Assembly: GCA_016124945.1 (NCBI GenBank)
Contig: WGMT01000032.1
Span: 62,001 to 126,000 of the forward strand
Length of the DNA stretch: 64,000 bases
Direction: 5' to 3'
DNA from: a bacterium
Lineage (GTDB): Bacteria; Chloroflexota; Anaerolineae; Caldilineales; Caldilineaceae
Below, piece after piece: positions 1 to 8,178 of the stretch. How positions within the stretch are numbered: the stretch's first letter is position 1; each line of letters begins with the position of its first letter. The notes under the pieces were generated by a model. It did not search any database and was not told the origin of the DNA. It saw only the letters and a program-made list of their open reading frames with translations. The translations under genes were made by a program, and so were the position numbers.

Positions 1-2
1 TT

Positions 3-521
3 GCCTTCCTCCACCGCTGGCGTCAGCAGGGGCACCAGGGCTGGTATACCCGCCTACTCAGCGCCGCCCCCGATGGCCACGACATCGCCATCCTGGCCGA
101 CGAGGGCTACGTCTCCCATTACGATTGGCGCGGCGATGACGCCGTCCTGGCCTGGGCGCGCCACAACGGTGAACGTCACTACCACCTCTACACCGATGGC
201 GCTGCGCATGTGCGCGCCGTTGGCGCCGATGTTCTGACGGTGGACGGGCACTGCTCGTACAGCCCAGACGGGCGCTGGGTGCTTACAGACACCTACCCCG
301 ATCCGCAAACATCGGAGCGCACGCTCATCCTTTACAAGCCCGAAACCAACCACCGCATCGATGTCGGCAAATTCTACGCGCCACCCGACCTGCAAGGCGA
401 GATCCGATGTGATCTCCACCCCCGTTGGAACCGCGACGGCACCAAAATCTGCATCGACTCCGCCCACGAGCACACGCGGCAAATGTATGTGATCAACGTG
501 GGAGAGATTGTCAACGCGTGA
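3..521 (+). CDS. Oligogalacturonate-lyase-like / TolB-like beta-propeller protein, C-terminal part
   Basis: This is the C-terminal 172 residues of an open frame that enters from the left edge. The visible part has WD40/TolB-type blades, including the motif YSPDGRWVLTDTYPD, followed by RCDLHPRWNRDGTKICIDSA and a final strand MYVINV. This pattern is known from oligogalacturonide-lyase-like proteins and PD40-type propellers in carbohydrate catabolic loci. The beta-glucuronidase and heparinase-like genes downstream fit a role in uronate-containing glycans. The substrate cannot be deduced, and the start lies outside the window. The stop codon is followed after about 20 bases by a palindromic repeat. 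Confidence 0.72.
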   Translation, partial: AFLHRWRQQGHQGWYTRLLSAAPDGHDIAILADEGYVSHYDWRGDDAVLAWARHNGERHYHLYTDGAAHVRAVGADVLTVDGHCSYSPDGRWVLTDTYPDPQTSERTLILYKPETNHRIDVGKFYAPPDLQGEIRCDLHPRWNRDGTKICIDSAHEHTRQMYVINVGEIVNA

Positions 522-541
522 GGTATTCCTCGTCGATATGA

Positions 542-600
542 GATTGGGCGATTAGGAGATTTCAGATCCTGTACACGATCCCCAATCCCTTTATCGCTTA
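542..600 (+). repeat. Palindromic heptamer repeat element
   Basis: G-rich units (GATTGGGC, GATTAGGA) are followed by a short loop containing ACACGATCCC and by complementary units (CCCAATCCC, CGCTTAAT). The same loop core recurs in other elements of this window. It lies just after the propeller gene, G-rich arm first. Confidence 0.7.
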
Positions 601-660
601 ATTTCCAGATTTGTCGTTACGCCCCCAGTCTCCATTCATCATCCTTAACAGGAGAGCCCA

Positions 661-2439
661 ATGCTCTACCCTCAACAAAACGAAGTGCGCAACCTGCTTG
701 AACTTTCCGGCATTTGGGATTTTCAGCCGGATCCCGACGGCGCTGGTGCGGAAGGCGGCTGGGCGCAGGCGCTACCCGATGCGCGGCCGATTGCCGTGCC
801 GGGCAGTTGGAACGAACAATACAGCGACCTGCGCGACTACCTCGGCTTGTGCTGGTACCGCCGCACCTTCTGCGTCCCCGCGGCGTGGCAAGGATCGCGT
901 GTGCGCCTGCGCGTCGGCTCCGCCGTCTACCACGCCGAAGTCTGGGTCAACGGACAGCGGGTGGGCGCGCACGAAGGCGGTCATCTGCCGTTTGAGTTCG
1001 ACGTCACCGACGCCCTAAATTGGCACGACGAAAACAGTGTCAGCATCGCCGTAGAAAACGAACTCAAGCCCACGCGTGTGCCGCCGGGCAACGTCCCCAG
1101 CGGCATGTTTGCACTCATGGGCAGCTACCCGTCGGCCAGTTACGACTTCTTCCCCTACGCCGGGCTACACCGGCCCGTTTACCTGTATAGCGTGCCACAA
1201 CAGCACATCGAAGACGTCACCGTCACCACCGAGATCGACGGCTCAACCGGTTTGGTGCGCGTGGTGGTGGACCAGAGCGGCGTCGGCGGCTCGTGCCGAC
1301 TGCACCTTAAAGACAGCGTCACCTCGGTCGAAGCGACTGTGGACTTCGACGGCGGCCGCGCCGAAGCGCTCCTCCGCGTAGAGGACGCGCAACTGTGGGC
1401 GCCGGGCAACCCGCATCTCTACGAACTCACCGTCTCCCTCAACGACGGCAACGTGACCGTAGACCGCTATCGCCTCGATGTCGGCATCCGCACCATCGCC
1501 GTGCAAGGCGATCAGATCCTGCTCAACGGCGAACCGATCTTCCTCAAAGGCTTTGGCCGCCACGAAGACTTCGCCATCAGCGGGCGCGGGCTGAACCTGC
1601 CCCTGCTCGTCAAAGACTACAGCCTGCTCAAGTGGATCGGCGCCAACTCCTACCGCACGTCGCACTATCCCTACTCCGAAGAAGAGATGTGCATGGCCGA
1701 CCGCGAGGGTATCCTCATCATCGACGAGATCCCCGCCGTGGGCCTCTTCTTCGAGGACGATGACGCCGGCATTCAGACCCGTCTCGATCTGTGCAAGACG
1801 CAGATGCGCGAACTGGTGGCCCGCGACAAGAACCACCCCAGCGTGATCATGTGGAGCGTCGCCAACGAACCCTTCCCGCCCGACATGATGAAGCGTTTCG
1901 CCTCCCACGAACCCATGCCCGTGGACCCCAAAACCACCGACTTCTTCGACGAACTGATCAGCCTCACCCGTGAACTCGATCCCAGCCGCCTGGTGACCCT
2001 CGTCGGCGTCCATGGCAGCCCCAACGAGTGGCACGAACTCACCGACGTCGTCTGCATCAACCGCTACTACGGCTGGTACAGCCAGAGTGGTCAGCTCGAC
2101 GAGGGGTTGAAGCTCATCTCTGCCGAACTGGACGCGCTCCACGCCGCGCTGGGCAAGCCCATTATGGTCACCGAGTTCGGGGCCGACACCATCCCCGGTA
2201 GCCACGCCGAACCCGCCGAAATGTGGACCGAAGAGTATCAAGTTCTCATGATCAGCGGCTACCTCGACGCCGCCGACGCCCGTCCTTTCGTGGCGGGCAT
2301 GCACATCTGGAACTTCGCCGACTTCAAAACCGGCCAGGGCAACCGCCGTGTCAACGGCTACAACTACAAAGGCGTCTTTACACGGGATCGACGGCCGAAG
2401 ATGGTGGCGCATGTGTTGAGGAAGAGATGGAATGCGTGA
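661..2439 (+). CDS. uidA: Beta-glucuronidase, glycoside hydrolase family 2
   Basis: The 592-residue protein follows the E. coli GUS plan: a jelly-roll sugar-binding domain (about 1-180), an immunoglobulin-like domain (about 185-275) and a TIM barrel. The acid/base is E403 in NEP and the nucleophile is E505 in MVTEFGADT, close to E413 and E504 of E. coli UidA. INRYYGWY and the NFADFKT region followed by GVFTRDRRPK are characteristic of true glucuronidases rather than LacZ. The enzyme should release glucuronic acid from beta-glucuronides. No signal peptide is seen, so it is probably cytoplasmic. The ATG is preceded by AGGAGAG. The TGA stop lies at the start of a heptamer repeat. Confidence 0.93.
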   Translation: MLYPQQNEVRNLLELSGIWDFQPDPDGAGAEGGWAQALPDARPIAVPGSWNEQYSDLRDYLGLCWYRRTFCVPAAWQGSRVRLRVGSAVYHAEVWVNGQRVGAHEGGHLPFEFDVTDALNWHDENSVSIAVENELKPTRVPPGNVPSGMFALMGSYPSASYDFFPYAGLHRPVYLYSVPQQHIEDVTVTTEIDGSTGLVRVVVDQSGVGGSCRLHLKDSVTSVEATVDFDGGRAEALLRVEDAQLWAPGNPHLYELTVSLNDGNVTVDRYRLDVGIRTIAVQGDQILLNGEPIFLKGFGRHEDFAISGRGLNLPLLVKDYSLLKWIGANSYRTSHYPYSEEEMCMADREGILIIDEIPAVGLFFEDDDAGIQTRLDLCKTQMRELVARDKNHPSVIMWSVANEPFPPDMMKRFASHEPMPVDPKTTDFFDELISLTRELDPSRLVTLVGVHGSPNEWHELTDVVCINRYYGWYSQSGQLDEGLKLISAELDALHAALGKPIMVTEFGADTIPGSHAEPAEMWTEEYQVLMISGYLDAADARPFVAGMHIWNFADFKTGQGNRRVNGYNYKGVFTRDRRPKMVAHVLRKRWNA

Positions 2440-2460
2440 TCCGTGATTCGTGATCCGTGG
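2437..2460 (+). repeat. Short heptamer repeat at the uidA stop codon
   Basis: Three GTGATCC/GTGATTC units begin with the stop codon of uidA. They match the long array on the other side of the four-helix-bundle gene, so that gene appears to sit inside the G-rich arm of one element. Confidence 0.75.
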
Positions 2461-2492
2461 GTAGAGGCGGTGACGCGTTATTGGAGAGTATT

Positions 2493-2930
2493 ATGAAATA
2501 TGTTGATTGGGAGGCCGGGGTTTCGGAGGCAATTCGCGATGATGCGCTGTGGCGGATGGAGGCGTATCGCCTGGCACTCTTCGCTGCGGATATTGCCTGG
2601 GCGGATGTGACGAAGCTGATGCAGGATCGCCGGACGATCAGTCTTGCGGATCAGCTTTATCGGTCGGTGGGGTCGGTAAGTGCGAATATTGCTGAAGGCT
2701 ATAGCCGGGGTACGGGCAAAGATCGTGCTCGTTTCTATGAATACGCGCTTGGCTCCGCCCGCGAATGCCGGGATTGGTACTACAAGGCCCGCCACCTGCT
2801 CAAAGAAGAAGTCACCGAACACCGTCTCGACCTGCTTACCCAGATCATCCGCCTGCTGCTTACAGCCTTGCCAACTGAACGAAGTCGCACGATTCGGGAA
2901 GGTGGAGTGGAGTATTTAGGTGATCCGTGA
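2493..2930 (+). CDS. Four-helix bundle protein (S23 / 23S rRNA intervening-sequence family)
   Basis: The 145-residue protein has the hallmarks of the four-helix bundle family first seen in 23S rRNA intervening sequences: ADQLYRSVGSVSANIAEGYSRG, then FYEYALGSARECRDWY and a final leucine-rich helix. The family is related to the bAvd accessory protein of diversity-generating retroelements, but no reverse transcriptase is visible here. I chose the ATG at 2493 because GGAGAG precedes it; an in-frame GTG at 2457 lies inside a repeat. Heptamer repeats flank the gene, and its TGA and last two codons are encoded by the right-hand array. No RNA gene is nearby. Its function is unknown. Confidence 0.85.
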   Translation: MKYVDWEAGVSEAIRDDALWRMEAYRLALFAADIAWADVTKLMQDRRTISLADQLYRSVGSVSANIAEGYSRGTGKDRARFYEYALGSARECRDWYYKARHLLKEEVTEHRLDLLTQIIRLLLTALPTERSRTIREGGVEYLGDP

Positions 2931-3047
2931 TCCGTGATCCGTGATCCGTGATCCGTGATCCGTGATCCGTGATCCGTGATCCGTGATCCGTGATCCGTGA
3001 TCCGTGATCCGTGATCCGTGATCCGTGATCCGTGATCCGTGATCCGT
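2920..3047 (+). repeat. Tandem heptanucleotide array, about 18 copies of GTGATCC
   Basis: A near-perfect 7-bp tandem array of 128 bp begins within the last codons of the four-helix-bundle gene. There are no spacers, so it is not CRISPR. Seven is not a multiple of three, so reading it gives artificial heptapeptide-repeat frames on the other strand. Length variation by slippage would be expected. Confidence 0.97.
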
Positions 3048-3092
3048 AAGTGATTGTCTCTTGACTCCTGCATATCGACAACTTGCTTTACC

Positions 3093-3123
3093 CACGAATC
3101 ACGAATCACGGATCACGAATCAC
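3093..3123 (+). repeat. Complementary arm of the heptamer element
   Basis: Units CACGAATCACGAATCACGG are the reverse complement of the GTGATTCGTGATCC units upstream. They can close a hairpin across a spacer of about 45 bp. Confidence 0.8.
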
Positions 3124-3160
3124 ATATCTCACTCAGTAACACGAAAGGACACTCTCCCCC

Positions 3161-4987
3161 ATGCTCACCCACTACAACCCCATCGATGTAGAGATCGCGC
3201 TCCATCAGGCTGAGCCGGATTGGCCGCCCTTTCCATCGGCTTCAGACCGGACGGCGTGGGATGCGGTGCGCGCCCGCCTGGGCGAGGACGGCGTGGATCG
3301 CGCCATCCGCAACGCCGAAGACGCCGCAACGACGCCGATTCCGTTTCTGCCCGCCACGTTGTGGCTGGAATTTCAGCGCACAGGTCGCCGAGAGGGATAC
3401 GAAAATCCGCGCTTTCAGCGCAGCACAATGCTTTCGGCGCTGGCGCTGGCCGAGGCGCTGGAGTACCAGGGCCGCTTCCTCGATCCCATCCTCGACGTGG
3501 CCTGGGCCATCTGCGAGGAGAGCAGTTGGGCCTATCCCGCCCACGAGGCCGAGTTGACCGACATTCGCCGCCCCTACATCGATCTAGGCGCGGCGACGAC
3601 CGGGCTGGAACTGGCCGAACTGGACGCGCTGTTAGGTCACGTCCTCGATCCGCGGCTGGGCAAGCGCATCCACGATGAGATCGACCGGCGGTTGCTCACG
3701 CCCTATCTCGAACGTCACGACCACTGGTGGCTGCACAACAGCCGCGCCCGCACCGTCAACAATTGGACGGCTGTGTGCAATGCAGGCGTGGTAGGCGCGG
3801 CCTGCTACGTGGAAAAAGATCCGGCGCGCCTCGCCGAGATCATTGCACGGGCGGCGCGTTCACTCGACGATTACCTCGTCACGTTCGATCCCGACGGCGG
3901 CTCTACCGAAGGCCCCGGCTACTGGGGCTATGGCTTCGGTCATTACGTCATCCTGGGCCACCTGGTCGAAGCGCGCAGCGGCGGCGGGGTGAATTTTCTC
4001 GATCTCGATATTGTGCGCAAAGTGGCCCGCTTCCCCGCCGCCACGGTGATGAGCCCCGGCCGCTACGTCAACTTCTCCGACTGCGACGCCGAAGTGATTC
4101 AGGAGCGCTCGCTGTTGGCCTTCCTCGCCCACCGTATGGATCTGCCCGAGTTGGCCGCGCTGGCAAACACCCAACCCGCTGCAAGTTCACGCGACGTGCT
4201 GCAATGGGAGCTGCGCAAGACCTTCTGGCAGCTCCCACCCGACGCGCCCAGACAACTGGTCACAGCGCGCCACGAATGGTACAACGGCATGATGTGGATG
4301 ATCGCCCGCTACGATCCCGGCAACGCCGACGGCCTGATCCTGGCGGCAAAGGGCGGTCACAACGACGAAATGCACAACCAAAATGACGTGGGCAACTTTA
4401 TCGTCCACTTCAAACAGGAATCGGTGATCCCCGACATTGGCCGAGGACGCTACACGAAGGCGTACTTCGGCCCCGAACGCTACGAACATTTCGTCAACTC
4501 GTCGCTGGGCCACTCCGTCCCCGTACCCAACGGACAGTTGCAGATGACGGGCGAACAGGCCGCGTCCACGCTCATCGAGCACCGCACAAGCGACAGTGAA
4601 GACGTCCTTACGCTTGAGATGGCCGACGTCTATCCGCCCGAAGCCGGGCTGGAAAGCCTGCAACGGCACATCGTCCTGCACCGAGAAGCGCCCCACGGCT
4701 GGGTGGAATTGACCGACACTTACCGCTTCACCGATGGCCCTGCGCCCTTCGAGACAGCGTTGACCGTCTTTGCGCCGGTGGAAGAAGGCTTCGACGCCCT
4801 CGTCATCCGCGGGGATCGCGGTCACCTGCGTGTGGGCTACGACGCTGATCTCGTCGATGTGAGCGTGGACCTGCACACCGAAATCGACATGCCCCACGGC
4901 AGTCGCGACGTGCGCCGCATCGTCTTCACCGTCCGCGAACCGGCGCAAGCAGGGTCCGTGCGGTTGGCGATTGAGCCGGTGGAGTGA
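3161..4987 (+). CDS. Heparinase II/III-family polysaccharide lyase-like protein
   Basis: The 608-residue protein has an alpha/alpha-toroid N-terminal half with VNNWTAVCNAG (about 199-209) and GGSTEGPGYWGYGFG (about 246-260). The second half holds KGGHNDEMHNQNDVGNF (397-413) and a beta-sandwich C-terminus. These are the conserved blocks of the heparinase II/III and alginate-lyase superfamily (PL12/PL15/PL21-type), in which His, Tyr and Asn act at the active site. It probably cleaves a uronate-containing polymer or oligosaccharide. No signal peptide is visible, which favours intracellular oligosaccharide processing. Together with uidA and the propeller gene it forms a uronate-glycan module. Substrate specificity is not readable from sequence. 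Confidence 0.82.
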   Translation: MLTHYNPIDVEIALHQAEPDWPPFPSASDRTAWDAVRARLGEDGVDRAIRNAEDAATTPIPFLPATLWLEFQRTGRREGYENPRFQRSTMLSALALAEALEYQGRFLDPILDVAWAICEESSWAYPAHEAELTDIRRPYIDLGAATTGLELAELDALLGHVLDPRLGKRIHDEIDRRLLTPYLERHDHWWLHNSRARTVNNWTAVCNAGVVGAACYVEKDPARLAEIIARAARSLDDYLVTFDPDGGSTEGPGYWGYGFGHYVILGHLVEARSGGGVNFLDLDIVRKVARFPAATVMSPGRYVNFSDCDAEVIQERSLLAFLAHRMDLPELAALANTQPAASSRDVLQWELRKTFWQLPPDAPRQLVTARHEWYNGMMWMIARYDPGNADGLILAAKGGHNDEMHNQNDVGNFIVHFKQESVIPDIGRGRYTKAYFGPERYEHFVNSSLGHSVPVPNGQLQMTGEQAASTLIEHRTSDSEDVLTLEMADVYPPEAGLESLQRHIVLHREAPHGWVELTDTYRFTDGPAPFETALTVFAPVEEGFDALVIRGDRGHLRVGYDADLVDVSVDLHTEIDMPHGSRDVRRIVFTVREPAQAGSVRLAIEPVE

Positions 4988-5077
4988 AAGTAATGTGTAA
5001 CGAGTAATGCGTAAGGGTAGACAAAGGCGCATTCCAATTGGGTAATCCCTTCGTCAACCCTTACGCATTACGCAATG
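4988..5077 (+). repeat. Palindromic heptamer element (GCGTAAT type)
   Basis: AAGTAATGTGTAACGAGTAA-type units directly follow the heparinase-like stop codon. The complementary CCCTTACGCATTACGCAAT arm follows about 40 bp later. Confidence 0.75.
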
Positions 5078-5114
5078 TCGTTAAGTTACGGATTTCGGCT
5101 ACTTGTGAAGGTGT

Positions 5115-5176
5115 GGAGTGAGCATCCTCAGATGCGGCTCTACTAGCGCAGGACCGCATCTGAGGATGCTCACTCC
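5115..5176 (+). repeat. Perfect 23-bp inverted repeat with 16-nt loop
   Basis: The left arm begins GGAGTGAGCATCCTCAGATG and the right arm is its exact complement ending CTCACTCC. The right flank GCGCTTAACTTAATGACA is the complement of the left flank of the element at 31421, so the two belong to one dispersed family. No T-run follows. Confidence 0.9.
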
Positions 5177-5253
5177 GCGCTTAACTTAATGACATTCACT
5201 CATTACTCTTTGTTTACGCGTGCGACGACAACGACCATTTCACCAACTGATCC

Positions 5254-6603
5254 ATGACACACACATTTACGACTGAACAAGTGATCGCCCTGGCGCCCGA
5301 CGCCGCTTCGGCCAAAGCCGGTCGCGGCCAGGCGGTGCCCCGTCTTTGGCAAGAGATGGGTGCCAACGACAACGCCGTCTGGGGACTTTGCCAGGGCAGC
5401 GCTAAGCTTCCCTATCAAAGCCAGATCGATCTTCAGGAGATGGCCTTCCACTGCTCCTGTCCAAGCCGAAAGTTTCCTTGTAAACATACCCTGGGGTTGT
5501 TTTTATTGTTAGTGGAACAGCCCCAGCTTTTTCCCCGCGCCGGGCAGCCTGAATGGGTGACAACGTGGCTGGAAGGGCGCAAACGCCGCGCCCAGAAGAG
5601 CGTAGAAGCCAAAGAGGGCAAAGCGGCGGACACCAAAGCGGCAGACACCAAAGCAGCAGCCAAACGCGCCGCCGCCCGCGAAGAAAAAGTAGGCCAGGGT
5701 ATCGCCGAATTGACGCTCTGGCTCAAGGATCTGATACGCCAGGGGTTGGCGACTACCCGGTCACAGCCCCGCGCGAATTGGGACAACACGGCGGCGCGCC
5801 TCGTCGACGCGCAAGCGCCTGGGTTGGCCCGGCTCGTGCGCGAAATGGCCTCGACCGTCCACGCCGGTGATGGCTGGCAGGATCGGCTGCTGGCACGGAT
5901 GGCGCATCTCCATCTGCTTGCCGATAGCTACAGCCGCCTTGACATCCTGCCGCCGCCCTTGCAAGCGGACCTGCGCACCCAGATCGGTTGGACCATCAAC
6001 CAGGAGGATCTGCTGCAACAGGAAGGCGTGCGCGACCATTGGGCTGTCCTGGGGCAGCGTGTCGAAGAAGAAAGGCTTGCCACAGGATCAACCGCCCTGC
6101 GTGTGCAGCGCATCTGGTTGCAGGCAGAATCGACGCAGCGCCCAGCCATCTTGCTTAACTTTGCCGCGGCCAATCAGCCGTTGGAAGCGCGTTTTGTCTC
6201 CGGCGCTCGTCTGGACGCAGAATTCGTCTTCTACCCGTCTGCATGGCCGCTGCGGGTTTTGTTTAAAGCACAGTTTGCGCCGTCAACCAGAATCAACGCC
6301 CTACCAGGGGCGCTCTCGATCCTGCAAGCGACTGCCGCGTATGCCGCTGCCCTCTCCGCTTTCCCCTGGCTGGATCGCTTCCCGATGGCACTGCGCGGCA
6401 TTGTCCCCTACCGCGAGGACGCCCAATGGTTCCTGCGCGACGAAGACAACCATACCTTGCCCCTTTCACCGCACTTCGAGCAGACATGGTCGTTGCTTGC
6501 CGTCAGCGGCGGCCACCCAATCGACTGTTTCGGCGAATGGAACGGCGTTCATTTCTTGCCCATCAGTGTTTGCACCCATCAGCAGTGGACCTTCTTTGCC
6601 TGA
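5254..6603 (+). CDS. SWIM zinc finger protein
   Basis: The 449-residue protein carries a clear SWIM zinc finger, CSCPSRKFPCKH (C67-x-C69-x6-C76-x-H78), near the N-terminus. An Ala/Lys-rich linker follows (about 110-150, with ADTKAADTKAA duplications), then a long C-terminal region without familiar motifs. SWIM fingers bind nucleic acid or mediate protein contacts. This gene opens a five-gene operon with DUF5691, a MoxR ATPase, DUF5682 and a VWA protein, an arrangement known from actinobacteria, myxobacteria, planctomycetes and Chloroflexota. The following gene starts six bases after the stop, so translation is probably coupled. The role is likely recognition or scaffolding for the ATPase module; this is inference. 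Confidence 0.85.
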   Translation: MTHTFTTEQVIALAPDAASAKAGRGQAVPRLWQEMGANDNAVWGLCQGSAKLPYQSQIDLQEMAFHCSCPSRKFPCKHTLGLFLLLVEQPQLFPRAGQPEWVTTWLEGRKRRAQKSVEAKEGKAADTKAADTKAAAKRAAAREEKVGQGIAELTLWLKDLIRQGLATTRSQPRANWDNTAARLVDAQAPGLARLVREMASTVHAGDGWQDRLLARMAHLHLLADSYSRLDILPPPLQADLRTQIGWTINQEDLLQQEGVRDHWAVLGQRVEEERLATGSTALRVQRIWLQAESTQRPAILLNFAAANQPLEARFVSGARLDAEFVFYPSAWPLRVLFKAQFAPSTRINALPGALSILQATAAYAAALSAFPWLDRFPMALRGIVPYREDAQWFLRDEDNHTLPLSPHFEQTWSLLAVSGGHPIDCFGEWNGVHFLPISVCTHQQWTFFA

Positions 6604-6609
6604 GCACCT

Positions 6610-8178
6610 ATGCATACCACCAACTCATCAACTGCACCCAATTCTCTTGAAAACCCCCATTCTGTTGAAAACCCCCATTCTGTTGAAGAACAGTGGCAGA
6701 TCCTCGTCTCTGCTGCGCTGGTCGGCATAGAGCGCCGCTCTGCGGCGCTGCCGCTCTTGACCGGCACAGTGGGCGAACTTATTCAAGCAGCCACAGAGAA
6801 CAGCCCGGATGTTGAGACACAATTGCTGCGCGCATCTGCCATCCTCAGCCTCTATCGGCAAGCCGGGCATCTGCCGCAAAAGGCGTTGCAGCCGCCCCCT
6901 GCGCCCTCTACGCGCCAGGATCTGCCGTCCTGCAGCGTGGCAGCCGGCCAACGCCTGCTCTTTTTGCTGGACGGGCAGCCGGTGGAATTGCTGGAAGAAT
7001 GGCTGGCGCTGACAGCGAGCGCAGGGAAACGCGCGCCGGACGCCTTCCTGCCGGCGTTGTTGGAGTACGCCCGCAGCCACCCACGCACAGTGGACGCCAG
7101 CTTGGCGGTGCTGGGGGAACGCGGACGTTGGCTGGCCGCGCAGAACGCCGATTGGTCTTTCGCCGCCCCCGCCACCGCAGAAGAAATCTGGCAGACCGGC
7201 ACACGTGCGCAACGAGGCCGTCTGCTCACCCAACTGCGCAGCCAGGACACAGACGCCGCCCGCCACTTGCTCTCCACCACCTGGAGCAGCGAAGCAGCGG
7301 CAGAGCGCGCCTTTTTCCTTGGCCGCTTTGTCACTGGTTTAGGACCGGACGATGAACCGTTCCTCGAAACCGCCCTGGACGACCGCTCACAGGAGGTGCG
7401 CCGTGTGGCTGTGGATCTATTGACGCGGCTGCCTATGTCCACACTGGTTGCACGCATGCACCAACGCGCCCAACAGTTGGTCCACTACGAAGCAGGGCGC
7501 TGGCCACTGCGAGCCGAGCGATTGACCATTCAACTGGTCGATCACGTTGACGAAAGCATGCAGCGCGACGGCGTTGCCCTGCGCGGCATAGATCAATGGG
7601 GCGAAAAGAGCACATGGACCTATCATGTCCTTAGCGCAGTGCCGCCCTGGCACTGGAGCAACCAGTGGCGGCGCACGCCGGCAGAGTTAATCAAGACGGT
7701 GAGGAATCACGAACATGGCGATCTGCTTTTCGCAGCGTGGGTCACCGCCACAGTGCGCTTTCAGGACATGGACTGGGCCGTAGCCTTGCTGCAACACGGC
7801 GCAACCAACCCCGATCTGCTGGCCGTGCTCCCGACACAAGAGCAGGCGCGCCTGATCCTGGAAAAACTCAAGCCTGATTCGTCCTTTGTGGCGTTGAATC
7901 TGGCAGCCACGATCAAAGAGTGGAGCCTGCCGTTGAGTCGTGAAGTGGTGCGCCGCTTGCCCGTCCTCTACAGCGCCTGGAAAGCGGCGGGCGAGCACGA
8001 TTGGGAAATCCGCCGACAGATGCGTCCGCTTCATTTCGTGTTGAATCCAGCCGTTCACATCGACGTGGACGGCCTGCTGGGCAAACCACCATCCGATGCA
8101 GAGTTGGCCTCTTTACTCAGCGAATTGCTGAACACTTTACAGTTGCGCATCGCCATGCGCCAGGAGATTAACGAATGA
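6610..8178 (+). CDS. DUF5691 family protein
   Basis: The 522-residue protein of the DUF5691 type is always met beside SWIM and MoxR genes. It is helical, and the segment DDRSQEVRRVAVDLLTRLP (about 257-275) looks like a HEAT repeat, so an alpha-solenoid scaffold is plausible. The N-terminus has an exact 18-bp tandem duplication (6649-6684, giving ENPHSV twice), probably recent. Its last four bases overlap the MoxR start (ATGA), indicating tight coupling. No catalytic motif is visible and the function is unknown. Confidence 0.75.
   Translation: MHTTNSSTAPNSLENPHSVENPHSVEEQWQILVSAALVGIERRSAALPLLTGTVGELIQAATENSPDVETQLLRASAILSLYRQAGHLPQKALQPPPAPSTRQDLPSCSVAAGQRLLFLLDGQPVELLEEWLALTASAGKRAPDAFLPALLEYARSHPRTVDASLAVLGERGRWLAAQNADWSFAAPATAEEIWQTGTRAQRGRLLTQLRSQDTDAARHLLSTTWSSEAAAERAFFLGRFVTGLGPDDEPFLETALDDRSQEVRRVAVDLLTRLPMSTLVARMHQRAQQLVHYEAGRWPLRAERLTIQLVDHVDESMQRDGVALRGIDQWGEKSTWTYHVLSAVPPWHWSNQWRRTPAELIKTVRNHEHGDLLFAAWVTATVRFQDMDWAVALLQHGATNPDLLAVLPTQEQARLILEKLKPDSSFVALNLAATIKEWSLPLSREVVRRLPVLYSAWKAAGEHDWEIRRQMRPLHFVLNPAVHIDVDGLLGKPPSDAELASLLSELLNTLQLRIAMRQEINE

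Noticed and set aside
1243..2412. Long minus-strand open frame opposite beta-glucuronidase
   Set aside because: The opposite strand encodes a complete GH2 enzyme with catalytic residues; the antisense frame has no family similarity and results from high GC.
2920..3047. Regular repeat that could be taken for a CRISPR array or a repeat protein on the minus strand
   Set aside because: The unit is 7 bp with no spacers and there are no cas genes; the minus-strand frame with a heptapeptide repeat is only the translation of the array.
4187..5032. Minus-strand open frame opposite the heparinase-like gene
   Set aside because: Shadow of a gene with clear polysaccharide lyase motifs; its start lies in a repeat.
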